64,000 nt of DNA from G963662265 sp963668545 (GCA_963668545.1 OY764868.1:2542001-2606000); one strand, 5' to 3'. Counted from the stretch's first letter, positions 34,190 to 43,492 are shown. Notes: generated by a model not told the origin, from the letters alone. Program-made: numbers and translations.

Positions 34190-35806
34190 TTAAATTTCAG
34201 TATATGTTTTAATCTCATCACCCCAGACGGCACCGCAGTGAGGACAGGTCTCTCCTTTTTGAGAAAAGACAGAAACAGAACTGCTGCAGCTCACACAGTT
34301 TTTACTTGTGCTGGCGAAACCGAGAATTTTTACAAGTTCATCAACAATAAGATATTCATCTGCAGCTTCAGCGCTTTTTCCAATCTGCATGTATAATGAG
34401 TAGATGTCCAGTGACTTTGCAGCAAGCAGTCTGTTATTAATATCCGTATCATTCTGCGCTGCATAAAAGAGAAGTTCAAAATCCTTACCTTCTGAAACTT
34501 TCTCATCAGCTGAAGAGAGCCATTCCATGTTTCCTGCCGCTTTCCGGATCAGTCTTGCTCTTAAATCCTTATCATTCTCCTTTTGATAAATAGCAAAAAG
34601 ATCAGTCTTAGAAGACAGATTATCTATTGCATCTCCGCGGATATAAGGATCGCTTTCTGTTTCAATAATATTCAGGAGAAGACTTTCATCATAAATTTGA
34701 GAAACAGCAAATTTCCTTATTGTTTCATCGCTGCTCTTAAGGGCAAGTTCTGATGCAAAATCACTGTCTCTGAGTTTTTCCAAAGCAGCAATTCTAATTT
34801 GAATATCATTATCATTTAGTGCAATATCCTTTAAAGGTTCATAAACCGGATTTTCTGTTACAGTATATTGAAAACCGTTATTATCAAGCTCTGTACAAAG
34901 TCCTTTTGAAGGGTCCCGTATCAGTTTAATCTTTTCTTTATTATCAAGACATTTCGGTATATATAAGGAATCTCCCTCTGTATAGTTTTTTAAGAGCTTC
35001 TCAGCATTCATTCTCTGTTCAAAATTTTCAATTTCAATTTTAATAAAAGAAACATAAACAGGAGGCAGTAAATCAAGAGCCAGTTTACGCAGTTCAGGAT
35101 TCTCATTATTTTTAATTTCATTAATTAATTCAGCAGGATCCTTCATCTTCTCTATCCGGTTCTGTTCAGGATCCGGATTAAGCTTTTTATTAATATGTTT
35201 ACGAATATCTTCTCTGTTTTCTTTTAAATTATTATAAACAGCTTTAAGGGCTGTTTTGTCCAGGATTTTACTTAAAGCTGCGAGCTGAGTGTTTTTAAAG
35301 GGACATGAAACAGCAACTCTTTTTAGATATTTGATTCTATCTGATGACTGGAAATTATTGATCATTTCTACTGCAGGACGGCCGAAATCCCATGACTTTA
35401 ATGCAATATCTGAAATCAGTTCCGGCGAAGAAATCTCCTGCAGAGCCTTTATGCGGTATTCATGTGCTTCATCTTCATCAGTATTGTAACTGCTCATATC
35501 CATAAGAACCAGATCATGTAATGCCTGATCTGATCCTTTTAATCTGTTAAGGCAGAACTGCCTGCATTCTTCGGATGAATCCTTCCATAAGATGATTAAT
35601 GACAGTGAAATCTCTGATTTAATTTTATTAAAATTTTTTTCAATTATGGTAAAATCTTTAAGTTTCTCTAAAGCTCTTTCTACAGTGTTTACAAATAGAC
35701 CATTCTGAACAACTTTAAAAATCTTATCAGATGTATTTATATTTTTTAAAGCTCTTCTTCTGATGTTCTGATCAGGACTGTTCCATTTAGGTGTAAATAA
35801 TAACAT
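34190..35806 (-). CDS. HEAT-like repeat protein with C-terminal zinc ribbon
   Basis: The 538-residue protein is almost wholly alpha-helical, with repeating units such as DIALNDNDIQIRIAALEKLR, ALKSSDETIRKFAVSQI and SDPYIRGDAIDNLSS that resemble HEAT repeats. Near residue 505 a zinc ribbon is formed by CVSCSSSVSV and CPHCGAVWG. There is no signal peptide. HEAT repeats with a zinc ribbon suggest a scaffold binding protein or nucleic acid. The ribosome site GAGGA precedes ATG 35806. It stands beside a toxin-antitoxin pair, consistent with an accessory region. I do not recognise the family. Confidence 0.65.
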   Translation of the reverse strand: MLLFTPKWNSPDQNIRRRALKNINTSDKIFKVVQNGLFVNTVERALEKLKDFTIIEKNFNKIKSEISLSLIILWKDSSEECRQFCLNRLKGSDQALHDLVLMDMSSYNTDEDEAHEYRIKALQEISSPELISDIALKSWDFGRPAVEMINNFQSSDRIKYLKRVAVSCPFKNTQLAALSKILDKTALKAVYNNLKENREDIRKHINKKLNPDPEQNRIEKMKDPAELINEIKNNENPELRKLALDLLPPVYVSFIKIEIENFEQRMNAEKLLKNYTEGDSLYIPKCLDNKEKIKLIRDPSKGLCTELDNNGFQYTVTENPVYEPLKDIALNDNDIQIRIAALEKLRDSDFASELALKSSDETIRKFAVSQIYDESLLLNIIETESDPYIRGDAIDNLSSKTDLFAIYQKENDKDLRARLIRKAAGNMEWLSSADEKVSEGKDFELLFYAAQNDTDINNRLLAAKSLDIYSLYMQIGKSAEAADEYLIVDELVKILGFASTSKNCVSCSSSVSVFSQKGETCPHCGAVWGDEIKTYTEI

Positions 35807-35981
35807 CTCAAATCCTCGTTTTTAATTATAAGTTTGATTAATTATTTAATAATTTTAATATTGTTATTTTATTTTGGCTATTAGATTTTTTACACTGCAT
35901 TTCTAATTGAAGCAATGATCAGTGTTTAACAGTTATAGAAAATGGAAAAGATATTGTAATGGTCACAAAACAACAAGACCA

Positions 35982-36022
35982 CCCACATATGTGTGGACAT
36001 TTGCCGTACAAAGTCTTAAAAT
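35982..36022 (+). promoter_or_regulatory. Promoter and palindromic operator of the toxin-antitoxin pair
   Basis: CCCACATATGTGTGG (35982-35996) has a perfect 10-base core, CACATATGTG. It overlaps TGGACA (35994-35999), which with a 17-base spacer and TAAAAT (36017-36022) makes a promoter. This suits autorepression by a DUF1778 antitoxin. Confidence 0.6.
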
Positions 36023-36040
36023 AAAATAAGGGAGCTGTTT

Positions 36041-36319
36041 ATGGGCGATTCAATAAAAAAACAAAGCAGAATTGATATCAGAATCTCAGATGATATTAAA
36101 GAGCTGATTGAAAAAGCTGCTTTATTAACAGGAACATCTGTATCCTCTTATATTATAAGTAAAACACTTGCTTCTGCGAAAGAGGATGTAAGAGAGATGG
36201 AAAATGTTTATCTTGGAAAAGCAGACCGGGAAATATTCATTAAACTAATCAACAAACCTCCGACGGCAAATGATGAGCTGAAAAAGCTCATGAAAAAAAC
36301 TTATGAAATTGATGAGTAG
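36041..36319 (+). CDS. DUF1778 antitoxin (TacA-like)
   Basis: The 92-residue protein has an N-terminal ribbon-helix-helix: SRIDIRISDDIKELIEKAALLTGTSVSSY. The C-terminal tail (DREIFIKLINKPPTANDELKKLM) matches the toxin-wrapping segment of TacA/AtaR antitoxins. It should bind both the palindromic operator upstream and the acetyltransferase toxin, neutralising it and repressing transcription. The ribosome site AAGGGAG is strong. The toxin gene starts 3 bases after its stop. Confidence 0.88.
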   Translation: MGDSIKKQSRIDIRISDDIKELIEKAALLTGTSVSSYIISKTLASAKEDVREMENVYLGKADREIFIKLINKPPTANDELKKLMKKTYEIDE

Positions 36320-36322
36320 CCG

Positions 36323-36823
36323 TTGCAGATTAATATTGAAGCTATTAATAAAAGTTATAATCTGAAACTATTCAATTGCGGCATTGAGGATCTGAACATT
36401 TATCTCTCACGGTTTGCATATGTTAACAATAAAAAACACATAAGCAAAACATTTATAGCATTCAACAGCACTAACCGGGAGAAAGTACTTGGTTATTATT
36501 CTGTAAGTATGGCCCAGATTGTATTTAATGATCTTCCTGATAAACTTAAAAAAGGAATCCCGAAATATCCTGTACCGGCAATGAGAATCGGGAAACTTGC
36601 TGTTGATATCTGTGTTCAGAATAAAGGCCTTGGGGCAATACTTCTTAAGGATGCATTACTGCGTGCTGTTAATATTTCCTCCGAAATTGCAGTTTACTGT
36701 ATTATTGTTGATTCTTATAATGAAAGAGCAAAGAAATTTTATTTAAAATACGGTTTTATTCCATTTCAGGAACATCCATTAACATTGGTCCTTCCGTTAA
36801 AAACTATTATTTCATCAATCTGA
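36323..36823 (+). CDS. GNAT acetyltransferase toxin (TacT/AtaT-like)
   Basis: The 166-residue protein starts at TTG 36323. FNCGIEDLNIYLSRFAYVN near residue 15 is the typical opening of TacT-type toxins. MRIGKLAVDICVQNKGLGAILLKDAL holds the acetyl-CoA-binding loop (QxxGxG/A, here QNKGLG). YNERAKKFYLKYGFIPF carries the conserved Tyr. Such toxins acetylate the amino acid on charged tRNAs and stop translation. The weak TTG start and close spacing fit low toxin output coupled to the antitoxin. Confidence 0.88.
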   Translation: MQINIEAINKSYNLKLFNCGIEDLNIYLSRFAYVNNKKHISKTFIAFNSTNREKVLGYYSVSMAQIVFNDLPDKLKKGIPKYPVPAMRIGKLAVDICVQNKGLGAILLKDALLRAVNISSEIAVYCIIVDSYNERAKKFYLKYGFIPFQEHPLTLVLPLKTIISSI

Positions 36824-36893
36824 TAATTATCAACACACATAAGAATAAAATCTGAAAGATCATCAAATCCTAAAAACAAAAAGGAAAAATAAA

Positions 36894-37658
36894 TTACATC
36901 AGCTTGTCAGGATCTGCTTCACGGACAAGCGCCTTTGCAAGAAGTTCAACAGGGTCTACAAGTGGAATGCTGTTAAACTCTCCACCTGTAAGAGCAAGGG
37001 GGAATTCAGTGCACCCGAGTATTATGCAGCAGGCCCCTTTATCTGTAAGTATAGATGCATAGAACTCTGATTTGTTGACAGCCAGTGAAGTTACCGGTGA
37101 TTTTGCCTTTATCCCCCAGCTTTTATTATAGATAATATCATGGACGCTTCCCTGGTCCTCCTCATCAACCTGTACAAGATCAAAACCTGCCTTTGCAAGG
37201 GAATCTGCATACAGATTTGTATTTCTTGTTCCTGTTGTGGAAAGAAGGCCTATTTTTGAACCTGATTTAAATCCGGATTTCAGATAAGCAACAGTTTCTT
37301 CTATCATGTTTACAATTTTAATATTCCTGCCGCTCTCTGCTATCCTGTCTCTGTATACTGAAAATATCTTTTCCGCATGAAAGGTATTGCAAGGAACCCC
37401 GGCAACAGATCCTTTTCCGTTTTTATCATGAATATCAGATCCGCTGATTACAAGCTCAGCCATTTTATCGCCCGGATTGATACTGCTTTCGCCAAGAAGG
37501 AACTCTGTCCTGTCATTCACAACAGAGGAAAAAGAGAGGTGTACAATATCAATGTGGTCCTGGTCACTGCCTGAGGTTTTTGTGCAGTTTATTATTTTCC
37601 TGTGAAGTTCAACTCCTGCCATGGGTCCTACACCGCCCCCGATTACTATACCTTTCAT
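36894..37658 (-). CDS. Aspartate/glutamate racemase-family protein
   Basis: The 254-residue protein has both catalytic cysteines of cofactor-independent amino-acid racemases: GVPCNTFHAEK near residue 88 and ILGCTEFPLALTG near 214. The start MKGIVIGGGVGPMAGVELH is typical of the aspartate racemase branch. It overlaps the threonine synthase-like gene by ATGA, so the two work together. It may interconvert D- and L-forms of an amino acid feeding or leaving the OrtAB reaction, whose product is D-alanine in clostridia; the substrate is not shown by sequence. Confidence 0.85.
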   Translation of the reverse strand: MKGIVIGGGVGPMAGVELHRKIINCTKTSGSDQDHIDIVHLSFSSVVNDRTEFLLGESSINPGDKMAELVISGSDIHDKNGKGSVAGVPCNTFHAEKIFSVYRDRIAESGRNIKIVNMIEETVAYLKSGFKSGSKIGLLSTTGTRNTNLYADSLAKAGFDLVQVDEEDQGSVHDIIYNKSWGIKAKSPVTSLAVNKSEFYASILTDKGACCIILGCTEFPLALTGGEFNSIPLVDPVELLAKALVREADPDKLM

Positions 37659-38797
37659 TTCTCAACAGATCCTTTCAATAGTTTATATATCTTTTCCGAA
37701 GCCTTTAATCCCGATCCTGTAAGCACAGTTACAGTTTTTCCCGGATCATCCCCTTTTTCCTCTGCTTCTTTCAGAAATTTTTCTGCACCGGCAATCACAG
37801 CGGCAGATGTCGGTTCTGCATAAAACCCCCTGCCTGCAAGCTCAATCAGGGTCTTCCTTATTTCATCCTCTGTTACAGCAATAACATCCCCCCCTGTTTT
37901 ATTCAAGGCATCAATAATATCATCAATCCTGACAGGTTCTGTTATTGCAATACCTTCTGCAAGTGTCTCAGCAGCTCCGGGGTTGTCAATCCCCTTCCAT
38001 CTTGAATAGACAGGAGAGCAGTTGGCAGGCTGTACAGCAATAAAACGGGGGATTTTCCCTGTAACACCGGTTTGAAGGAGCTCACTGAATCCAATATATG
38101 CACCTAGAAAAAGTGTGCCGTGTCCTGCAGGAAGCACCACTGTATCAGGGGCTTGCCATCCCAGCTGTTCACATACTTCATAAGCAAATGTTTTTGTTCC
38201 GTGGTAAAAATAAGGGTTCCATATATGGCTTGCATAATAATGCTTTTCCGCTGCTTCAAGGACACGTCTTGATGTTTCGGCCCTTGAGCCTTCTACCGCA
38301 GTAAGTTCAGCACCGCAGGATTTTATCTGTGAAAGCTTTGCTTCAGAGTTTGATGCAGGTACATATATGGAGCAGCGGATTCCCCCCTTTGCACAATAGG
38401 CGGAAACTGCTGCTCCTGCGTTTCCTGATGAATCCTCAACCACATAATCAACACCAAGCTCACTTACCTTGCTTATCAAAACAGCAGCTCCCCTGTCCTT
38501 GTATGAACCGGAAGGGAAGAGGTAATCAAGCTTAACCAGGAGTTTTCCTGCGTCTGTCATGTATTCTGTAAGAGGGGTCTTTTCCTCGCTGTAGGAAATA
38601 ATATTTTCATCCTTTACAGGAATAACTGTTCTGTAGCGCCAGATACCTGATCCCATTCTGTCATCAAGTTTTTCAGGGTCGAATTCAAGCCCCTCAAGCC
38701 TGAGATTAAAATGAGAACTGCATGATGGACATCTGTAAACTTTTTTATCAGGTGAATATTCCTTCCCGCATCCTGAACATACAAGTATTTCTCTCAT
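37655..38797 (-). CDS. Threonine synthase-like PLP enzyme with N-terminal zinc ribbon
   Basis: The 380-residue fold-type II PLP enzyme starts with a rubredoxin-like knuckle, CSGCGKEY and CPSCSSHF. SGSYKDRGAAVL near residue 97 carries the PLP-binding Lys; VEDSSGNAGAAVSAY is the Asn-containing loop, and LTGSGLKA near 365 binds the phosphate of PLP. It resembles threonine and cysteate synthases, but no homoserine pathway genes are nearby. Context (racemase, P1 peptidase, OrtAB) points to an amino-acid lyase or thiolase-like step. Genuine threonine synthase is the main alternative. Confidence 0.78.
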   Translation of the reverse strand: MREILVCSGCGKEYSPDKKVYRCPSCSSHFNLRLEGLEFDPEKLDDRMGSGIWRYRTVIPVKDENIISYSEEKTPLTEYMTDAGKLLVKLDYLFPSGSYKDRGAAVLISKVSELGVDYVVEDSSGNAGAAVSAYCAKGGIRCSIYVPASNSEAKLSQIKSCGAELTAVEGSRAETSRRVLEAAEKHYYASHIWNPYFYHGTKTFAYEVCEQLGWQAPDTVVLPAGHGTLFLGAYIGFSELLQTGVTGKIPRFIAVQPANCSPVYSRWKGIDNPGAAETLAEGIAITEPVRIDDIIDALNKTGGDVIAVTEDEIRKTLIELAGRGFYAEPTSAAVIAGAEKFLKEAEEKGDDPGKTVTVLTGSGLKASEKIYKLLKGSVEK

Positions 38798-38902
38798 ATT
38801 TTACCGCCTGAAATTATTCTACTACTAATCTGCAGGTTTTTCATTCATTAATACCCTGAAAAAATCTCTTTTGGAATTTCCAGTTTCACCCTTTCTGTAT
38901 CA

Positions 38903-39970
38903 TTAAAACAGCTGTTTTTCAGCTGCAAGATAAATAAAGTCAGCAAGGCTCTCCCTTGCATGACCACCCATCCCTTCTGTCCTTTCAGCAGTAATCATGG
39001 AATTTAAAACAGCCTCTTCCGCACATTCTCCGGCTGCCCTGAATACTGTATCTATCATTTCCTCATTAAGTATTTTAAGCGAAAGTATCCCGTCACTGTC
39101 CTCATGCCTGAGTTTCTGGGCAGTTGAGAAGGAAAGAACTATTTCACCGCTTCCATTGGCGATATTGTTGCCTGTTCTTGCAACTCCGTTTTCAGCCCTC
39201 TTTGCAACCCGTTTAAGCTGCCTCGAACTCATTGGAATATCAGTTGCAATAATCATGATAAGGGAACCCCTGTCAGCTTCGATGTCGGAAGACTTCATAA
39301 GTTTTTCAATTTTACTTCCTGTCATATCCCCTGAAACAACAAGTTCATCAAGGAGTCCCATATTTGTAAGGACAAGGATACCGACTGTATATTTCATGCC
39401 AGCTATTTCAACAACACGGGAAGAAGTGCCGATTCCCCCTTTAAGCTTGTAGCATGACATGCCGGCCCCCGCCCCTACACTTCCTTCACTGAAATCCCGC
39501 GATGCTTTTTTCAGAGCAGAGGCAGCATCCTCTTCCTTTATATGCATTCCCCTTATATCATTCAGGTACGAATCATTGCATTCAAAAACAACCGGGTTGA
39601 CAGTCCCTGTTGTAGTTCCTATATCACTGTTTTCGCTCAGCAGATGCCTTATCATATAATTGACACATGTTCCTACTCCGAACGTGTTTGTAAGCAGTAT
39701 CGGGGTTTCAAGAGTACCGAGTTCCTCAATCTGCATCAGCCCTGCGCTTTTACCGAATCCGTTTGCAACATGGACAGCAGCCATGAGCTTTTCCCTGAAA
39801 ATATTTCCTTCATGGGGGATGAGAGCTGTTACACCTGTGTTAATATCCCTGCCACGAAGTGTTTTATGCCCTACACTGACCCCTTCGACATCTGTAATGG
39901 AATTTTTTACCCCTGTCGGCAGTTTTCCAATAACAAAACCATAATCCCTTATCCTTTTCTGACCTGTCAA
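38903..39970 (-). CDS. P1-family aminopeptidase (DmpA/BapA type)
   Basis: The 355-residue protein starts at TTG 39970 behind GGAG. It is a self-processing N-terminal-nucleophile hydrolase: KGGIGTSSRVVEIAG near residue 180 contains the Gly-Thr-Ser cleavage and nucleophile site. The N-terminal block GKLPTGVKNSITDVEGVSVGH is characteristic. Family members release N-terminal D- or L-amino acids or beta-amino acids from short peptides or amides. Following ortB on the same strand (94-base gap), it may feed D-amino acids or a beta-peptide-like substrate to the pathway. Confidence 0.88.
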   Translation of the reverse strand: MTGQKRIRDYGFVIGKLPTGVKNSITDVEGVSVGHKTLRGRDINTGVTALIPHEGNIFREKLMAAVHVANGFGKSAGLMQIEELGTLETPILLTNTFGVGTCVNYMIRHLLSENSDIGTTTGTVNPVVFECNDSYLNDIRGMHIKEEDAASALKKASRDFSEGSVGAGAGMSCYKLKGGIGTSSRVVEIAGMKYTVGILVLTNMGLLDELVVSGDMTGSKIEKLMKSSDIEADRGSLIMIIATDIPMSSRQLKRVAKRAENGVARTGNNIANGSGEIVLSFSTAQKLRHEDSDGILSLKILNEEMIDTVFRAAGECAEEAVLNSMITAERTEGMGGHARESLADFIYLAAEKQLF

Positions 39971-40064
39971 TCAAAGCTCCTTCATCTTCCTATTCTGCCT
40001 CAGGACCCATCTCATTCCTGAAAATATCCCGCAGTAACGGGGTAAATTAACTCAGCATCATGTT

Positions 40065-41477
40065 TCAGATGAGTTTCTGAATAACATCCCTTACAAAAGA
40101 AACAGATGTACCTGTTTCATCTGCAAGATAATTTATATCTGTATCTGTCAGTTTCCCCAGAGCTTCCCCTTCAAGATTTGCTGTGCTGTTTTTTATGAGT
40201 GAAACCCTGAGTTTATCAAGATCAAGGTCTTTTACAGAAATCATTTCAGGTTTTTCAGGGATAATAATGTTCTTTCCCGGAACTTCATCTTCAGGATTGC
40301 CGAAACTGATTTCAATTCCGTTTTCCCTGGCAAAATCCATCTGCGGCTGAATATGTTTCCCCGCACCTGTATATTCTGTCTCCTGAACAACTATGGTCTC
40401 ATTCTCATCCATGTCCCTGGAAATTGCAAATGCAGCTGCCAGGGAAGTACTTCCGGCAGGCCCCCTTTCAAGCCCTTCAAGCTGGGCAAGTGCCTCTGTC
40501 ATGTAGAACACCTCACCCTGATTAACAGTTACATACCTGTCCATATACCTTAAAGGACGCCCTGCAGACCTTGGAACATCAGACCTGTCAGGAAGTGTTG
40601 TAAAGGGAATTCCGAACCCGGTATGTCCTGTTGTAAAAGACTTCAGGTTGAACTGTGTATCGCTTGCCATGTGAAGTCCTTTAAGGTTGACGCTTGCACC
40701 AATCATCTTTGTCCTGTCAGCACCTGCCTTGAGCATTCCCCTTGCAGTTCCTGTAAGGTTGCCCCCCCCTGCGTTTGTAGCTACAACAGCATCAGGTGCC
40801 CTGCCTGTCAGGGCAGTCATCTGCTGCACAAGTTCATAGCCCAGTGTTTCCACACCTGCAATACCGAAAGGAGTATACAGCGAGGCATTGAAAAAGTGAG
40901 TTTCCTCAAGCAGTTTAAGGAAAATAAAAAAAAGCTCAGGACCGACAGTCAGCTGCACAACCTCAGCACCGAATGCCTCGCATTTTCTGGCTTTTTCAAT
41001 TATTTCAGGCTGACCCTTTCCCTTTGAATCATAGCATTCCTGTACAATTATACAGTCAAGACCTAGCATGGCTGCCTGGCTGGCTACTGCTGCGCCGTAG
41101 TTTCCGCTTGTTGCAGCAATTACCCCTTTGTATCCAAGCTTCTTTGCATGGTAGACAGAAACCGCAGCTCTTCTTGCCTTGAAGCTTCCCGAGGGATTTG
41201 CCGCCTCATCTTTTACAAATATTCTTGCCCCTTTCCCTTTTCCGCTGCATTTCCTGGCAAGGGAAGTAAGGTTTCTGAGCTCATAAACAGGGGTGCTGCC
41301 GATGCCTGTCCTCTCCTGTATTGATCTTATCTCATCAAGGTCATATCCTACCTCTCTCATCATTGCTTCATAATCAAATGCTATAGTTCCTGTTTCAAAT
41401 TTACTGTAATCAATTGCAATTGATTTTTTCATGATCTCGTTTTTTCTGGACATCAGATCGCTGTATTCACTGTTCAT
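40065..41477 (-). CDS. ortB: 2-amino-4-ketopentanoate thiolase, beta subunit
   Basis: The 470-residue fold-type II PLP enzyme matches OrtB of oxidative ornithine fermentation. NPSGSFKARRAAVSVYH near residue 90 carries the PLP Lys; AATSGNYGAAVASQAAM is the phosphate/substrate loop; ATNAGGGNLTGTARGML near 235 is the Gly-rich loop. With OrtA it cleaves 2-amino-4-ketopentanoate with CoA to acetyl-CoA and alanine. It overlaps ortA by ATGA, the usual arrangement. The other ornithine pathway genes (orr, oraS, oraE, ord) are not in the window, which leaves the true substrate open. Confidence 0.88.
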   Translation of the reverse strand: MNSEYSDLMSRKNEIMKKSIAIDYSKFETGTIAFDYEAMMREVGYDLDEIRSIQERTGIGSTPVYELRNLTSLARKCSGKGKGARIFVKDEAANPSGSFKARRAAVSVYHAKKLGYKGVIAATSGNYGAAVASQAAMLGLDCIIVQECYDSKGKGQPEIIEKARKCEAFGAEVVQLTVGPELFFIFLKLLEETHFFNASLYTPFGIAGVETLGYELVQQMTALTGRAPDAVVATNAGGGNLTGTARGMLKAGADRTKMIGASVNLKGLHMASDTQFNLKSFTTGHTGFGIPFTTLPDRSDVPRSAGRPLRYMDRYVTVNQGEVFYMTEALAQLEGLERGPAGSTSLAAAFAISRDMDENETIVVQETEYTGAGKHIQPQMDFARENGIEISFGNPEDEVPGKNIIIPEKPEMISVKDLDLDKLRVSLIKNSTANLEGEALGKLTDTDINYLADETGTSVSFVRDVIQKLI

Positions 41478-41779
41478 TGAACGTCCTCCTTCATGATAGC
41501 CTTAAGCTGCCGGTCAATCTGAAGTATTTCCGGGACGCATTTACCGAAAGAATGGGTAAAGTAGGGATTGATTTCAATCAGGGTTCCGCTCACCTTTCTT
41601 CCGATCACAGTTTCAATTTCAACTGTAGTTCCTGTTTCAGCTTTATCATTCAGCAGGAAGCCTTTCTGCCACATTTCAAAAGGAACTTCTGCTGTATCCT
41701 CAGGAACCTGGGGGGCCCTTTCTCCTTCAGGCATAACCACCCTGTGAATGCGGACCCAGTCTCCTTTATTAGCTGTCAT
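41474..41779 (-). CDS. ortA: 2-amino-4-ketopentanoate thiolase, alpha subunit
   Basis: The small partner of OrtB has 101 residues from ATG 41779, chosen because AGGAG is 7 bases upstream; the open frame reaches eight codons further. GDWVRIHRVVMPEGERAP at the start, then IGRKVSGTLIEINPYFTHSFG, match OrtA across its length. It is required for thiolase activity in Clostridium sticklandii. Translation is coupled to ortB by a 4-base overlap. A 7-base stem hairpin (41844-41863) lies in the region upstream and might be a leader structure. Confidence 0.85.
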   Translation of the reverse strand: MTANKGDWVRIHRVVMPEGERAPQVPEDTAEVPFEMWQKGFLLNDKAETGTTVEIETVIGRKVSGTLIEINPYFTHSFGKCVPEILQIDRQLKAIMKEDVQ

Positions 41780-41949
41780 TTTTTTTCTCCTGTCTAAAAA
41801 CATAGAGGCAAAAATATATGTCTCTGTCTGTCATTGTTTTATTAATCTGCATGGAAGTGCAGATCTGAAAAAGATTCCTTAATCATTAAATCTTTCCTGA
41901 CTGCAGCTTATTTATACTCCGCAATTTCAGCAGATTAAAAGATGCTGTC

Positions 41950-41986
41950 AGGAAAAATGCAGCATACTCAAAATATGAGATGCTGC
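41950..41986 (-). terminator. Terminator of nhaC
   Basis: On the minus strand GCAGCATCTCA and TGAGTATGCTGC (one bulged base) form a long stem around TATTT, followed by ATTTTT. It lies about 15 bases after the nhaC stop and separates nhaC from ortA. Confidence 0.8.
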
Positions 41987-42000
41987 ATAATAATTATATT

Positions 42001-43428
42001 CTATAAATCATCAAAGTTGGGTTTTTCTTTGGTAGGTTCCCCGTCAGGACCGATATATGTTCTGCCCCATCCTGTGAATACTGCAAAGAACATAACTGCA
42101 AGGAGTACCCATGAATAGATGACCCATGGTGTTATTGAAACCGGGTTGAGAAAAGGTACGCCTGCAAAATCCTCGCTTGCACCCTTTGAAAGACCGCTAG
42201 CAAAAAGAACTGCAGCTGTCCACGGAAGTGTATAAACTACTGTACATGCAAAAGCATCAAGAAGGTTTGCTCTTCTGTAGGGATGAAGTTTGAACTTGTC
42301 CCCCAGAGGTTTTGTAAATGAAAGACCGACAGCAAGGATAGCAGGAGCATTGAGACTCATGATTCCTGAAAAAAGGAGCTCAAGAACTGCTGTTGAAAGC
42401 TCAAGACCGAATACTGATTTCTTTATTATCTTATGGCCGAATTCAACAAGGACTTCTCCTCCTCCTCCGTCAGTCATTATATAGATACCTGCTGAAAGAA
42501 GTATTACAAGGATTGAAAGGTCTGCCATCCATCCTGCAACACCGTTTAATATGGCACCGTCTGTTACCGAGAAAATACCTGCAAATGTGTTGAGCCCGGT
42601 TACAAGAGCAAAGGCAATACTTACAGCAATACCTATAATAAGAGAATAAATAATATTACCTGTTTTGATTGCAAAGTATATTGTAAGGACAGCCGGGATA
42701 AACATGATAAGACCCATCGGGTTCATATGCTGGGCAAGAGCTTCATATGGAAGAGCTTTTGCTTCTCCGCCTGTTATGAGACCTAAAACTATAATTATCA
42801 CAACTGAAATACCTGCTGATACAAGAGCATATCTGAGTCTTGATTTAACTACGCCCCCCACATCTGTATCCTGACTTGCTGCAGATGAGATTGTTGTATC
42901 TGAAATTGCTGCGAGGTTGTCGCCGAAAGCACCGCCCCCGATTATAGCTCCTGCAAGAAGCAGAGGATGTGCACCGAGAAGAACACCGGCCGGGTAGAGA
43001 ACGCCCATACCGGCTGCAATTGTACCGAATCCCGTTCCGGCAGCTGTTGCAAATATTGCACATGCAATAAAAGTAACAACAACAAATGGAGTCCCTGTTG
43101 CTCCTGTTTTAACAGCAAGCCAGAGTATACCGTTAACCATTCCTGATGATCTCATTACTGTTGCGAAAATACCTGCAAAAATCCATGCTGCAACAGGTAC
43201 AAGAGCTACTCTTGCCGACATACCCTTGATTATGGTTTCACCGTACAGCTCTTTGTCCTTTGCAAGAAAAAAAGTTACAATTATACCTATAAGTATTCCT
43301 ACCCACATTCCCTGAATTGTCACTTCATTCATTGTAGCAGCAATATAAATAGCTACAGCCACAAACATTAGAATCGGTATAAATGATACCAGCCGGCCTC
43401 CGTAAAAGGTCAGTTTTTTCTCTTCCAT
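42001..43428 (-). CDS. nhaC: NhaC-family Na+/H+ antiporter-like transporter
   Basis: 475 residues from ATG 43428, preceded by AGGAGG; the open frame extends 13 codons further with no ribosome site. There are 10-12 membrane helices. GGAFGDNLAAISDTTISSAA near residue 180 is the NhaC family motif with the ion-binding acidic residues, followed by SQDTDVGGVVKSRL. NhaC genes are regular companions of ornithine-fermentation genes in clostridia, where they may exchange Na+ with H+ or an amino acid. A sigma54-type promoter lies upstream, next to a sigma54 activator gene. Confidence 0.88.
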   Translation of the reverse strand: MEEKKLTFYGGRLVSFIPILMFVAVAIYIAATMNEVTIQGMWVGILIGIIVTFFLAKDKELYGETIIKGMSARVALVPVAAWIFAGIFATVMRSSGMVNGILWLAVKTGATGTPFVVVTFIACAIFATAAGTGFGTIAAGMGVLYPAGVLLGAHPLLLAGAIIGGGAFGDNLAAISDTTISSAASQDTDVGGVVKSRLRYALVSAGISVVIIIVLGLITGGEAKALPYEALAQHMNPMGLIMFIPAVLTIYFAIKTGNIIYSLIIGIAVSIAFALVTGLNTFAGIFSVTDGAILNGVAGWMADLSILVILLSAGIYIMTDGGGGEVLVEFGHKIIKKSVFGLELSTAVLELLFSGIMSLNAPAILAVGLSFTKPLGDKFKLHPYRRANLLDAFACTVVYTLPWTAAVLFASGLSKGASEDFAGVPFLNPVSITPWVIYSWVLLAVMFFAVFTGWGRTYIGPDGEPTKEKPNFDDL

Positions 43429-43476
43429 CAAATCCTCCTGATAGTATAAAAAGTGAAATAATTTCAAGGTTTATAA

Positions 43477-43492
43477 AGCAGGATTTATGCCA
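43477..43492 (-). promoter_or_regulatory. Sigma54-type promoter of nhaC
   Basis: On the minus strand TGGCATAAATCCTGCT keeps the GG-N10-GC spacing (-24/-12) of sigma54 promoters. It lies 49 bases before the nhaC start, and a sigma54 activator is encoded just upstream. Confidence 0.7.

Noticed and set aside
41844..41863. Hairpin ATCTGCA/TGCAGAT upstream of ortA as a riboswitch
   Set aside because: It is a single short stem with no known aptamer motifs; mentioned only as a possible leader structure.
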